A DNA stretch of 64,000 nucleotides from the NCBI GenBank assembly GCA_013368315.1, contig JAACJM010000244.1, positions 1 to 64,000 on the forward strand, written 5' to 3'. Under the pieces are notes generated by a model, which was given only the letters and a program-made list of their open reading frames with translations, did no database searches and had not been told where the DNA came from. Positions 44,870 to 56,966 of this stretch are shown here, one piece after another (position 1 is the stretch's first letter; each line of letters starts with the position of its first letter). This stretch comes from Tetrapyrgos nigripes. Its lineage: Eukaryota > Basidiomycota > Agaricomycetes > Agaricales > Campanellaceae. The position numbers and the translations under genes are program-made.

Positions 44870-47800
44870 TTAAGGGTAGTTAAGGCTTAATAAATAAAAT
44901 TGTTCTATTGTGTGTCTACACACTATAGTCATCACCAGACCCTTCAAGCTCTCTGTCATCTGGTGGTTTGTCAGAATACTCTGCTGCAGGAGCTCCATCA
45001 TCAGCATCTCCTGGTCATATGCTCGCCGACGTGCATGAGGAGCAATGAAATCATCCAATGGTCGCTTGGGATCCCCTCCAAAAAGCTTTTCAAGAGTGAT
45101 TGGCAACCATCTGCGATTGACAGGCTGTGCTGCTGAGCTGCTTGGGGTAGATTCATCAATATCCATATCCTCATCACCACTTTCTTCGGTGTCCTGTCTT
45201 TGCAACTGCTCCAATTCCTCCTGATCAACATTGTCTGTCCATTTCTTGAAGGCATGTCTCCACCCTGCACAAGAAGTGGTATAAATAGCACTGGCCTTTC
45301 TTCCCATAGAATCATCTCTGTCATCATTTTCCAATAGATCCCTGTATCAAGGGACAGCCAATAAAGTCTGTACACATTCATTGGAATGATTCTTGCTGAG
45401 ACTGAATCTTTGCTTGAACCTACAAAGCACAGGTGCATTTTAGCATTCCTTAACATAGCCACATATGATATATACATGAGCACTCACCTTGGTCATTTGC
45501 TGAAGACAAGGAAGCTTGAGCCAGTTGTGCAACCGAGTTTTTGTGATTTTCAGAGTGGAAAAAAGTTGCTCATCAGCGGCAGAGTTCACAACGACTGTCA
45601 AAATCAAGATTGTGAACTCTGCTAAGTCAGAGACAGCTGGCATCTTGAGACAGTGTTCCCAAAATTGTGTTGGATCATTATTCTAAGGAGACGATGTGAT
45701 TAGCATAAACACACTTTACCATACATGGCACATACAAAAGTTTTTGGACAGTCTCTTCATTGGCTTTCAAGTTGACATATATTGCAGAAATGCTTTGGCT
45801 GCATGATTCTCTGTTTGCTCCTTCTGTGAGTTGAACTCAGCAAGCTGGGCACCAGTGAGATTTGACAGAGAAGGACAGGAATTGACTCGTTGATAAAACT
45901 AAAGATTGAAATTGAAGTGTAAGCTTGGGTGTAGGTGCTAATGTATTACTCACCTTTTTGAAATACTCCAGCAAAGTCCAGATACCAATTTTGCTGCATC
46001 TCCAAAACGATCCAACTGCTCAAAAGGGTTCAACACCAAAGCAAAGACAAAAAACTCCTGATCATAAGACTTCCATCTCTTTTCCAAGCACTTCTCCATT
46101 CCATCTCTGACTGTGGGCTTTGCATGATGACCAAAATGCAAAAAAAGACCACCAAGAGTACGTAGTACCTGGTCTGGACGTACTTTATCACTCTGGCATA
46201 TATTGACTGCATAACAGATAGGCTCAATGTCTTCAATGACTAGTGATGTGCGGGCCAGGGCCGGGCCTGAAGCCCCGGGCTTGGGCCGGGTTTTGTAGGG
46301 CTCGGGCCTTGCAAAATCCAAAGCCTGGCCCTAGGCCCAAGCCCTATGCGGGCCTGGGCCGGGCTTGGGCTAAGCCCAGGGCTTTACTGACAAAAAATGA
46401 CTGTAGGCGTATGCAAAGTCCATGTACTTAGATTTGTCTATAATACTAATACACTACTGCATTTTGTCCCTCCGAAAGCGTACTCTGTTTTGGACGATGC
46501 ATGCTCTTGGAATCGGGGGAGTATGGAAAATAAATTTCATTACACTATGTTGGTCCGACTCAAGACCCCACCCAGGCATACCTAATATAGCATTTTCCTA
46601 CATCGTATAAATTTGCTGAAGCGGCGGGCCCAATGTCATCCCCGTGTCTCAAATTGTGGCTGCAACACCCAGGACAGCAAATACAAAGTTTACAATGACA
46701 CTGCATTGATGATTGAATAAGTGCATCTCAAACTGCGAGCTTGCTCATATAGAGTCAAAGCACTCACCTGCCAGTCTAACGTTATTTTTCGTTGCTTTGG
46801 GGACATGCAAATTGCAGTCGCAGCATCAGTCACCTAAATAGTAAATACCCTGTCCAAAATGGAAATCAAATGAAAATTACTGTTGAAGTGGTCCATCTAT
46901 GTCAATCTATATTGATGATTGGCTTTGAAAACTTTAACCCAGCATGATTTCAATGTAAAAGTATGACATTTTGACCAGCAAGGCCGTCTACAAGGAGCAG
47001 TGTCAAAGTCTAAAACTCTAAAAATTTGCGATATGTGGCGCGCCCAGAGATAAAAAGAGCCCGAGGCCAGCCCCAGGCTTCGGGCCTGCTACATTCATAA
47101 GCCCGGCCCTCCATCGGGCTTGGGCTGGGCCAGGCTTTTTTGGGCCGGGTTTGGGCGGGCTTTGGGCTTTAGGCCCTGGCCCGCACATCACTATCAATGA
47201 CAGACTCAAGGCCTTTCCAAAATGCATTGTTCATGATAAGATCACATTGTTTGTTCACAGAGTCCATCATCTCCAACTTCTTTCAGTTGTTCTTCTCTGC
47301 ACCAACCTGTGCTGCAATGATCTCTTTCCCTTTAAGAAAGGCAGCATGCTGGAGAGGATCCTTGAGATGACCAAGGTGATTAAAAGAGCCAAAATGTGTA
47401 GTCCAGCAAGTGAGATTGGCTGTAATATATGCCAGTGGGTCACTCAACTCAGGACATTTCTCAAGCTGTGTCTGATCAAAAATATCAGACTTTGGAGTGA
47501 TTGAGAATCCATCCCAAAAGCTCAGATGCTTCCTCTGAATAACCAGCAGCTTCCTTGTTCTCTTTGAAGTAATCACCAAGAACAAGTTGGCACTTCAAAC
47601 ATATGAGTACAAGTTATGACACAACAAACACACTTACCTGATGAGCAGCACAAGGAGTTCTCAACAACCATGGTTGCTTTTTAACAAGTAATTGATGCCC
47701 AGCTCCACCACCACCATCATTATCAGTTGTAAATGCAACAACAGTACATTTGTACTTGATCTCGGCACAGTCAATCATGTCTTCATAGGCTGTACAGAAG

Positions 47801-48825
47801 GAGACTGCATCCTTTTTGTCCTTATTGGTTTTCTACAGCTCAATAAGATAGGGCTGGTACAATTGTACATATTAGTGACTGAGCTTTATATATATGAACA
47901 GTATAATGTACCTGGGAAGATGCTGAAACATTAACACCAGGAATAGAATTGCGCAAGATATCCTTCCATCCATTGGTCCTGTACAAAAATGTCAACCCAA
48001 AATGACCCAATGCTAAGTGATCAAGGTACTCATGACATAGTAACATTCTTCTTGTGAAGAGTCTCTGCTAGCTCCTCCTCAACCTCCTCATAGGCTTCAT
48101 TCAGAATTTGGCCAGCAAGCTCTCAATGCTCAGGTATGACATCCAATGCACATGAACGAAAAATGAGGAGAAGGGCAATCACTTCTGGGTCATGTATCCA
48201 GTGGAATGGGAGGTTCACAGATGCGGTTGCATGCCCAAATTGCTTTCTAATGGCCTTCTTCTGCTCGTTCATAAATGGAATATCAATTCCCTTGGGAAGT
48301 TTGAGCATCTGCTGTGTGTACTTCTTGACCTTATCAAGTTTCTGCCTCTTCAGTGGCCAAGAAGCAGTCCCTTCCCCATCCAAAGACTCATCATCTGCTT
48401 CTGTACCATCATTTCCTCCCTTTTCATCAGCTTTTAGCTGTTGTGCAACATTCTTTGCCTGCTTTGAGGCATTCTCACACTTTAAAATGTGCAGCATCAT
48501 GGTGCTCTTGGTGCCATTGACATTTTTGACCTGAGTGAGAGCTAACAGTTCATTAGACACAGTAAAGTGGTTATATGCATTGGCACGCACCTGTTATAAA
48601 CCACGCATTGCTCAAATTAAAGACTTCCTTTCCATTCTCGTCCAATTGTATTACTCCTTCTGGATGGTGCTTCTGAATGCACCTGAGGCAATAAGCTTGG
48701 TTATGAGAAGAATTGGATTTGTTGCTACTGCGGTGAAAGAATTCCCAGAGAGGCCCAAGACTAGGAGGCATGTTAGAGGAGATTGTGGACTGCTTGATGC
48801 CCACAGCTGCTTGATTAATAATCAT
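44870..48825 (-). pseudogene. hAT transposase, multi-exon, interrupted by a nested element
   Basis: hAT transposases excise and reinsert their element through a split DDE/RNase H-like fold. On the minus strand a BED-type zinc finger region lies first (AYCLRCIQKHH, then TMMLHILKCENAS, 48400-48760). Further exons run through 47283-47585. The frame is then cut at 47194 by a 953-bp insertion. It resumes at 46240 (DIEPICYAVNICQSDKV) and continues to the C-terminal dimerisation domain (SDLAEFTILILTVVVNSAAD, then EQLFSTLK, 45440-45643) and RRWLPITLEKLFGG near 45080. Exon limits are only partly resolved and in-frame stops remain between segments. Confidence 0.8.
46241..47193. mobile_element. Nested non-autonomous hAT element 2, inside the transposase gene
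   Basis: The ends TAGTGATGTGCGGGCC and GGCCCGCACATCACTA are inverted repeats flanked by the exact 8-bp duplication TCAATGAC (46233-46240, 47194-47201). GGGCC-rich subterminal sequence lies at both ends. No transposase is present. Removing the element and one duplication copy rejoins the transposase frame, so it interrupted a then-open exon. Confidence 0.92.
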
Positions 48826-48945
48826 AAGTACACGTGAGTTATTAAGGGTAGTTAAGGGTTATTAAGGTTTGGCATTGACACTAAGGGTTAACTTAAGAAC
48901 ATTCTTAAGGCTTAACTTAAGGGTTAAGCCTTATGACAACACTGA

Positions 48946-49310
48946 ATTACAAGGCCCTTTAGGGACTTGTTCTTACAATCTGGGGCTTCTGTGTGTGGTT
49001 ATATCATGCTGAAAAGACAAAAATATCTGCTCGATGGATAGATCACATCACTACTACTGATATAAGATATATCTGTAAAAAAAGTGTGTTTCTGTACGCC
49101 TTTCTGCTGAGCAGATATTTTTGTATTTTTGGCATGTATGCAATTTGGATACCTCAGGATCTGGCCTTTTTTCACCTGAAGCCGATGTCAGTGTTTGCTG
49201 TCACCCATGTACCTTGGCTCCTTGACAGCAGCTCTTGCACCAATGAAGCTCAATGACAATGTAGCCATCAAATAATGGCCTCGTTATTGCCATGTGAAGC
49301 AGTGGCCCAC
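48946..49310 (-). mobile_element. MITE family A, copy 3, decayed and carrying a MITE-B
   Basis: It begins TTACAAGGCCCTTTAGG (the CpG of TTACGAGG lost) at the right junction of the outer hAT. It ends ATGGCCTCGTTATTGCCATG, then TGAAGCAGTGGC. A MITE-B lies inside at 49005-49136. Confidence 0.6.
49005..49136. mobile_element. MITE family B, copy with CpG-decayed ends
   Basis: The ends CATGCTGAAAAGACAAAAAT and ATTTTTGTATTTTTGGCATG form an imperfect inverted repeat. The copy at 58482 has CACGCC where this has CATGCT. TAT on both sides may be a 3-bp target duplication. Confidence 0.7.
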
Positions 49311-50304
49311 AAAGCCTTCATTACCGTACCCCAGAAGTGAGAGGAAAAATGTCAAGGAATTAAAACTTCCTCAAATCTTTAGGTAGAAACATCTCAACCA
49401 GGTTCTAACCAGTCTCCATCAGGTGGTCACTGAAATCTATTAGGACACATTTAGACAACTGGCCACTCTCATCTGTAGTCACTGGGCTAGATCTGTACAT
49501 CACCAAAGTTTCCTCAATGATATAATGTTGGGCAGGGCATGAACACAGCCCATAACAATGACAAGATGGTGATTAGCAGTCATCACATTGTTGTCATAAT
49601 TTCAAAGTGTTATAACACATAGTCATGATTTTGGAAAAGTTTTAACACCCCTCACAATAGTAGGGGTGTGATAGCACATTGCATAGGTCCAGCACTGTGA
49701 CAAGCCATGAGTCCCAGTGAAAACAGACTATGCTCAAATCCACTAATATCTGACCAAATCTGCAGCAGATCTGCAGTTATTGATTGAGAATCATATGTAA
49801 AAATCTGCAGGAATACACAGAAATATATCAGAATCTGACTGGTGATAGGCTGTACAACATTGCCAGTAATTGGCTATGTTTTGAGTCCATAATACTAGTA
49901 TTTAACATTCTTAAGGACTAATAGAGGACTAGACTGAGCCTGAACTGCTGGTTAAAGCACTAGCAAACTAGTGACAACACACTACAATACAGCTTAGCAC
50001 TTACAGATAGAGAAACAGCTTATTCTAAGTACTATGGTGTAGAGCTATTGTTGTAGTAGCAGACCCACCTATTAAGACTTCCCAATCCTGCTACAATGCC
50101 TAGTACTGCTAAAGGGAAAGTGAAAAGAAGGCATTGGAGGTGCCAGGCAGCACATACTTGGCTACTATTAAAGACCAGAGAACAATGTGTCATAGATCTA
50201 AGCATGTGGCAAGTACCACTATATCTAAAATCAATGTGTCATGCAGGTTACCCATGAGTGGACTCATCCAAAACTCAATCCAGCACTCATGAGTGCATTC
50301 ACAC
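49311..50304. other. Non-coding stretch and possible gene start
   Basis: No intact gene is seen. A hairpin (ACACCCCT ... AGGGGTGT, about 49646-49672) is present. Near 50100 a start-like ATG opens a frame rich in Lys/Arg, followed by a frame reading ALEVPGSTYLATIKDQ (about 50130-50185). This could be the 5' part of the gene whose remainder appears at 54566-56357, split by the LTR element at 50305-54521 (inference). Confidence 0.35.
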
Positions 50305-50867
50305 TAGCAATGAGAACAACAATGGGTGTTGAATGTAGAATGAGAATCCCTATGAAGGATACAAGACAACTGTGACTCCTGAGAGAGTTGTCTGACTAGA
50401 TTTGCCATGCACAAGTATAGTGCACGTATCCCTCAATTCACAATGCAGAACAAGCGAAGAAGAATGAGAGGAAACAACAACAATATCAATTCTGAGGCTT
50501 GAGTACAGGAGAACACTACCTATAGACAAGTAGTGAAACCACCTCCTGTATCAAGACTCCACAACTAACTATGGTGCTCCCATAACTAATATACTCAATG
50601 ATCATGAGTCCCAAACAGTAAATAGAATAAACGAATCAAATGTTAAACAACAAATATAGATGTGGAGCGATGAATGGAATGAATAATCGACATAATAAAT
50701 GAAATGGAAATAAAATAGAGTGGGGTTGCATGTAGGTATAATCTAAAAACCCTCTGAAGGATTCTGGGCTTAGGCAGTGAATGATGTAAGAGAGACAGAT
50801 ATGGAAATACGAAGGAGTTTATGGATACAGCATGTGCTGAAGGTGGCTGAGACAGGGATTTCTGACA
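50305..50867 (-). repeat. LTR of family L2 copy 2 (partial)
   Basis: It ends GGATTTCTGACA at 50867, the reverse complement of the LTR start TGTCAGAAATCC. It aligns to 34763-35290 of copy 1. The remaining LTR sequence towards TGACA is not recognisable left of 50305. Confidence 0.75.
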
Positions 50868-51099
50868 TTACCCCCCTCTAAGGCGAACTTTTCCACAAGT
50901 AAGCATTTTTCAAGTCAGCAGCAGTGGGCGTTATACCTCAAATAGGAAATATGAAAAGGTGTGGTCCAGATATGAACAGTGGGATCCATACAAAATTCCA
51001 TCAGAGAATAACTTTAAATATCTACACCATTTCAAAAGACCTTCACTGCAGCTTCTGCCCACTAGTGGCCCCTTGCTAAGGTCCAGGTGTCATACCAGT

Positions 51100-53222
51100 T
51101 CAAGCAAACCAGCCCGAACTTGGTTGATTCCTAACAATTATCCAACTGCCCTCATCATCTATCATGACCAACTGAACCATGCTCATGTCCTGCTTCAAGT
51201 CCTTTATCAAAGATCTCAAAATTTCCACCATTCCCACCAATCTTGCTCCCCCCAGCTCAGCAATTCTCTCAGTGTCCACTCCAACACTCATTACCCAACA
51301 AGCCACATACGAATGGGATTGCCTCCCAAAGTGTTTGTTCAGGTTTCACATTTGTGGCACTAAGAAGTGGATGGCGGAATTCCTTGATGAAGAGGTCTTC
51401 CCAGTTTCTGAAGAGGCAAGGAAGAAAGCTGCTGCTCTTGTCTTTATGAAGGGCAACTATCCATCTGGAACTGAGATTATTGACACCACCTTTGACTTTG
51501 TTCTTCATATGGTGAGTCTCCTTGGTTGAATGCCTAATGTGATCCTTCTCCAATAGCATTTTCTTTTCGAATTCCTACTTGTCTTGACTGAAAAACATCC
51601 TGGTTGTATTCAATTCCTCATATCCCTGGCCTTCTATTGTCTTATCCAAGAAACTGATTATCACTATTGGTTCATTTGAGGGTAATGGAAAGAAGCTGGT
51701 GGTGTCGAACATTGCAGGTCACTGATTTGAGCAATGAGTGGATGAATCTCTGGTCCCATGTATCAGGTCATTTTGACACCTTCAATCCAGATACAGTGGT
51801 TGAGGATTATTTCAGAACAAATGCAATGGATGTTGACAAGGATGTCATTGAAGATGCTGATCCTGAGATTCCTGCAGTCACTGCCTCCCCTTCTTGTTCA
51901 CCATCTCCCATATGTGCTCTGCCTGCCTTTTCATTCCAATTGAATGATCAACTCACCCTTCTCCAATCAAAATCTATTCCTTTGTCTTTGCAACCTGGTC
52001 CATCACACTCCTCTCAGACACCTCTATTCACATCCACCCATCCAATGTCTCCTTCTCTGCTCTTTGACAATGATCTCAACATTGTTTCAAGCCCCAGAGG
52101 AATTTTGATGGGATCACCAACCCCTCGTCCTTCTCCAGTACCTCAAGATCCTGTAGAAAAGTCTGAATCTGAAGATGAGACTCCGATCACCAAACATCTT
52201 TGTAAAAGATGTTCTTCATACTCCCCTCCTCACAAAGTCCCTAAAACTGCTCCCAGCATCTCACCACAGGAATCATTGTCTACTTGAAAACATCCAAAGG
52301 AACATGAAGAATTGTTGTCAGGAAAGAGAAAGAAGAATAAGGGAAAGGGAAAGGCAAGATTGGTTTGTGGGGCAGAATTGGAGGGTGAGGAAGATGAGAT
52401 GGTCCCTGTGATGAAAACTCACAAGTCCAGACAGTTCAGGGTGAAAAACCCTTGAGAAGATCCTGGACCAGTACCTCTGTCTAATCAAGATCTGTCTTTT
52501 GAACAGTCTCAAGTCCTCCTTTGTCATGATCCAGTCTGTTCTAACAACAACTCTCACTCCTGTGTCTCTGCTTTCGTCTTTCAAGACGCCAACGTTGTCA
52601 ATGAGAACCCTTTTGAAAATAACTGGCACATCAAGTCCCCTTTGAATGTAGACAGGGCACTAAGGTGAGATCCTCTTTTACCCAGTATATTTTCTCTAGG
52701 CATTTTATTTATGATTCTTCTCCTTAGTGTCTTGGCTTGCAAAAGACATATCCAGAATTCTGGGTATGTGTATGGCCACACAATGATTATTGGTTGACCA
52801 CCCCGATGCCTTTCATCAGTCCTACTGACACTGCAAAGAACATCAGTAACTTTTGTATCAACACTGCCCCTGGGATTATCTATGATATCCCAAGATTTCC
52901 TTGCCAATGGTGTGCAAAGCATGGGCTCCCCTGTGTCTTTGAAAAGACTGAGAGTGAGTCTTGGTGGCAGTCCTGAATATCATTTCTCATGTGTCAATGG
53001 AAGGCAGGGACAAAGTGTTCCTTAAAAGAGCTCTGGGACCCATCCTTCCATCCCTATGAGTTTACAGGCACAATGTTCATGCCGTTTCATCATGGGCATA
53101 CTTGGTGTAAGTACCCTCACTTTCCTTTTGAAGGATTTTCAAATACTGATTGGATTTTTCCAGTGGCTCCCAAGGATTTCACCAAGCGCAAGTTCACTGG
53201 CAACTGGGACTTTCTCATCTAG
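51100..53222 (+). pseudogene. Cys-cluster gene of family L2, copy 2
   Basis: The segments match those of 32298-34504. ATYEWDCLPKCLFRF and FLDEEVFPVSEEARKKA are followed by a GTGAGT donor (about 51510). An exon at about 51717-52287 starts at VTDLSNEWMNLW and includes EDETPITKHLCKRCSSYSP. The last exon (52737-53222) reads PRFPCQWCAKHGLPCVF and CQWKAGTKCS. It keeps Cys codons lost in copy 1 and ends at WDFLI with the same TAG that overlaps the convergent gene's stop. Frameshifts and stops remain (for example TGA after RQFRVKNP), so it is not intact. Confidence 0.6.
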
Positions 53223-54521
53223 GCATCGTCACCGCCCTGATGTGAATGTCTTTGTCATTGTCAACTTTGTTGCTGAGTGCAATTTGTCTTGGTTGCACAG
53301 AGGGTAAATTGTTTTTGGTAGTATTGAACACTCATCCTCTTCGTTGTCTTCATCATCTTCCTTGTGGACTTTAGTTGATTATTATTTTCTGCTGTATCAC
53401 TATTTCTTGATTTTGTATATGAAATGTATGAATGTGTGCACCGTGCACCATCCTTGAATCTTCATGTGAAAATAAGCTGAACTGGGGAAAGGTGCCACTG
53501 CTTCACATGGCAAATTACGAGGCCCATTGTATAAGTAAGTAATACTGTAAAATTGACTAAAAAAATTAGATAGAGCTTAATATCTTCTGTAATGACACCT
53601 TGAACGTTGGGTGGAGGAGCCTATAGTGGTTCAGAGAGTGGCAGTTGGACTTGCGACGGCTGCTGAGGGAAGGTAAATATGCCTGAAGCTCATCGTGGTT
53701 GGTGGGTGGCAAGGCAGAAATGAGCTATGACGTATTGAGCGTCAGTTCGGGTACTTCGGAGTGCTGTGGTGGCATGTAAAATTTAGAACCTGTGAGAACC
53801 TTTGCTACTCAATTGAGGGGTCGACATAAGTTAACTCGGCCTAAAGGGCCTCGTAATGTCAAAATTTGCAAAACCAAAAATGAGCCAATGACAAATAATA
53901 ATGAAAGAGTTGAAGAATATAGGAATATGATGAGAGAATTTGAATCCAAGTTGGTACATCCATCTTGATCTTCTATTGGACCAGGTATGAGACATAAAAC
54001 CTTCCGAGGGTTACCCATGTCAAAATTCATTAATAGTCAATGGAGAAATATGATTGAAGGCCCAAAGGGTATAAGGTGGTGAAAATCCTTCTGCAGATTT
54101 CCAAATCCAGCTTCCCAATCACCTTTTCCAAATACAATAGTATACGTAGCCTTAATATTGTGGCCTTGTATTCCTAGTCAATCCACCAGAGAAAAGGGGT
54201 ATGTGACACATGTGTGTCAAACATTATTCATCTGTTTATTGCACAATATCCAAGCCATATTTGTCTGAAAAGGATTTGAGAATCCCTCTAAAGGTTTCTG
54301 GTTGTCAAGAACCCTGCTAAAGGCCTTGATCTTCCCTAGATTCCCTAAGAGTCAACTTCCATAGGCATACCAGATTCTTGTGGTGGAGACTTTTCTGTGG
54401 TTTCCCTCATAAACATGTTCATAGCGTCTGGCTGAATGGTGTACTCCAGAAGCACATTGATCTGTTGAACTACCCAAGTAGCTTCATCTGAATCCTCCAA
54501 TGCATAACATGTTGACATAAT
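53215..54521 (-). pseudogene. Sense gene of family L2, copy 2, truncated and interrupted
   Basis: Read on the minus strand this matches 31380-32305 of copy 1, including the overlap of its stop with the Cys-cluster gene. A MITE-A (53481-53857) splits it, and its 5' part is lost at 54521. Confidence 0.55.
53481..53857 (+). mobile_element. MITE family A, copy 4, inserted in L2 copy 2
   Basis: It is nearly identical to 7376-7753. Comparison with uninterrupted L2 copy 1 near 32030-32050 gives the insertion point: GAAAATAAGCTGAAC on one side, AAATTTGCAAAACC on the other. The conserved ACTGGGGAAAGGTGCC block therefore belongs to the element. Confidence 0.8.
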
Positions 54522-54565
54522 GGGTCTTGTATTTGAGTGTCTAGAACCTTGACACTCCTGGTCTC

Positions 54566-56357
54566 ATGCCAGCTCCTGTTAACATTCAGCAACCACCATC
54601 AGTAGAACTCAACAACACCAAACTCACTCCCATAGACAATGCAGACCATGACCCTCCATCCACTGTGTCTACTGCTTCAGTAACTCTGCAGTCTTCAAAA
54701 TCTATCCTGAGTCTGCAGTCACCAATTTGGAACCCTCCTCTTGTCAGCATCCTTTGGCTCTCACTCATTCTGAGCTGAATGGTCACCTTCCCATACAGCT
54801 CCCTCGCCATCATAACTGCCCCAAGCTTTCAGATATGCAGAAGAAGGCAATTTCAGCTTCTGCTGCACTTGCCAAGGCAAAATGTGCACAATTGATGAAC
54901 CAAGTTGTCACTGCTGGAAAGGCTCATGAGGAGGTATTGAAGGCCATCACTGAGGAGGAAGGAGTCAAATTTGAGATGATTGAAAGACTCCTCAACACCT
55001 CTTCTCATTTCTGGTCCCACCAAAACAAAGTTTCAACCAGGAATGCATTAATGCACTATGTGAAGGTTCAAGGTCTCAATGAGAGTAAGTCACATGGACT
55101 CTATAGACCTTCCTTGATGGCTGACATGTGTCTAAAGATAACCTATGTGCCGGAGAGTTGCATCATTTCATTGACAATGACCCCGAACTTCAAAAGATTG
55201 CCCAGGATAAGGAGGCTATTGCCAAACTGAAGCAAGAGGTACTTGATCACTGGGAGGCAAAGGCAATGGGTGCTTGTGTTTTTCCTGCATCAGCTATGCA
55301 GGATATCAGGTCATTTACAGACGAGCACAGAGGTGTGTTTTGTATTTTCCTGATAACTAATTTTGTACTCAAGCTTCAATGAAGCTGAACAATCTCTATG
55401 CATTCTTTATGGTGATGCCTGGTAGCTTTGATGACAAGGGATGACCTGGGTTTGCTATTGGTGGCCTAGATACCATGGCTTTCTTTCAGAGGAGTTTTCA
55501 GTTGGAGCCTTGGGACATGCTCACCACAAAGGGTGACAGTACCTAGTACCCTCCATATTTCAAGTGCTAACGTACAAGGACCTAGAATCTGGAGCTGAAC
55601 TCCATGGTCAGTGCATCAACATGATCTCAAGTGGACTTTGTCAGTTAGTAGCTCTTGTTTTCTCTGACATTGTACTGACTATAGTATAGGCTACACTGTT
55701 CAAGAGTGCATCCAAATGAACTATGAAAACTACAACACAGTGATTGTTCAAAGGCTCAAGTCCTGTTAGAAAATGTTAGAAATGTGGAAGAGATCTCTTG
55801 ATGATGTGATGATTTGTGTTGCTCTGATGCTCTCACCTCGTCTTCTGCTACACAGACTCTATTGGATATGATCCAGGTAGCTCAGTGGTATGGGAAAGAC
55901 ATTTCAGTGAGTCTTTTGCCAATTACTTTGTATTGAAATCCTCTTTATTTCAAAACCAGAACTCTAAGAAGAAGCCAAAAGTCTGTTCTGTTGTGAAGTT
56001 TTGCATAAGGAGCTTCAATTTGGGGAGTCAAGGTCTGATGATACTGAGGATACTAATGTTCTGGCATTTGTGAGGGATGAAGCAGGTGCTGATAGTGATT
56101 TGGAAGGTGAGGATGATAAATCTGAGGAGGAATTGGAGGAGGCAATCATGGGAAGTCAGGGTATCCAAGTTGATAAGGATATCAACTTCAAGCAGCCTGG
56201 TATTGTTGGGCTGATCTCAGATGAGGCTGCTGTTGTACAGCCCAAGAAGACCTCACAGTCTGCAGAAGAGACTTCCCCTACTCAAGCTGCCATAGATCCA
56301 TGGGATTTTTACTTATTAACATCTTATTCATTAATGTCTGTTAGAAATTGTTATTAA
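54566..56357 (+). pseudogene. Degraded multi-exon gene of a repeated agaricomycete-type family
   Basis: Segments in order are LSDMQKKAISASAALAKAKC and ITEEEGVKFEMIERLLNTSS (54820-55010), then ELHHFIDNDPELQKIAQDKE and HWEAKAMGACVFPASAMQD (55150-55310). NLYAFFMVMPGSFDDKG and DTMAFFQRSFQLEPWDML (55385-55530) follow, and a tail rich in acidic residues (55999-56357). Frames change between segments partly at plausible introns and partly by damage. From memory, proteins with this order of blocks occur in many copies in agaric genomes, but I know no function. The 5' end may lie left of the LTR element at 50305. Confidence 0.5.
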
Positions 56358-56966
56358 CATTTTGAACATATTTGTTACTAACTGCTAGTAAAATGAGTTA
56401 GAAATACCCTTTGAGATGCCAAATGTTAGTAATATACTGCTAACATTGACCAAGAGTTTCTAGCAGTACCCTAGTAAGAGGGAACATACTCAAGACTACT
56501 TACAGGGTCAATAGATTGTTCTCCTACAAGTACACTTTTATACTATGTATTTATTGAAAATAATATATTTGACATCTTCCATCATTAGTAGCTGTATATT
56601 TCACTTGAGAAAGCCATACATATTCTGAGTAACAGTGTACAGTATTTTTTTGTGAATTTATACGATTTTATTTGAGCTACATATATGCTCGCTCGCTGTT
56701 GTCAGGAGGGCGGGACAATGAGTGACAGCACCCGAACCCGACCATGATGTCATCTTCCGCTCTCAAAATGCCCCCTCCCCTCCAAGTCCCAGCTGCCAGA
56801 GCCCTCTGAAAGCTTCAAGTCCTTTGATATTTAACCAATAGTTAACGCGCTATGGGGTGGGGGGGTTTTAGCTGTCAAATTTGATAGGACCATGTGATCC
56901 ATGGTCTTATCATATTTGTTCGCTTAGGTGGGCTTCACAGGTGGGTTCACCAGCCACCAAATGAGG
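56358..56966. other. Non-coding, AT-rich, no gene recognised
   Basis: The left half is rich in TTAGTAA/TTACTAA-like words (about 56330-56480), compatible with the end of a mobile element. No open frame of note. Confidence 0.4.

Larger units (their letters stand above)
44225..48944 (-). mobile_element. hAT transposon (4.7 kb) with transposase gene and two nested insertions
   Basis: Perfect 11-bp inverted ends CAGTGTTGTCA (44225-44235) and TGACAACACTG (48934-48944) enclose a decayed hAT transposase gene. Subterminal TTAAGGG-type repeats lie at both ends. The flanks ATTTACAA (44217-44224) and AATTACAA (48945-48952) match at 7 of 8 positions, fitting the 8-bp duplication of hAT elements. It landed at the end of a MITE-A copy. 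Without its insertions it would be about 3.2 kb. Confidence 0.85.
50305..54521 (-). mobile_element. LTR element family L2, copy 2, inverted and truncated
   Basis: This is the reverse complement of most of 31300-35280. It contains the 3' LTR (50305-50867), polypurine tract, antisense-type gene (now on the plus strand) and part of the sense gene. Homology stops at about 54521 inside the sense gene, so its 5' LTR is missing. The far end of its LTR (about 50305) is also shortened or diverged. A MITE-A has inserted at 53481-53857. Confidence 0.85.
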
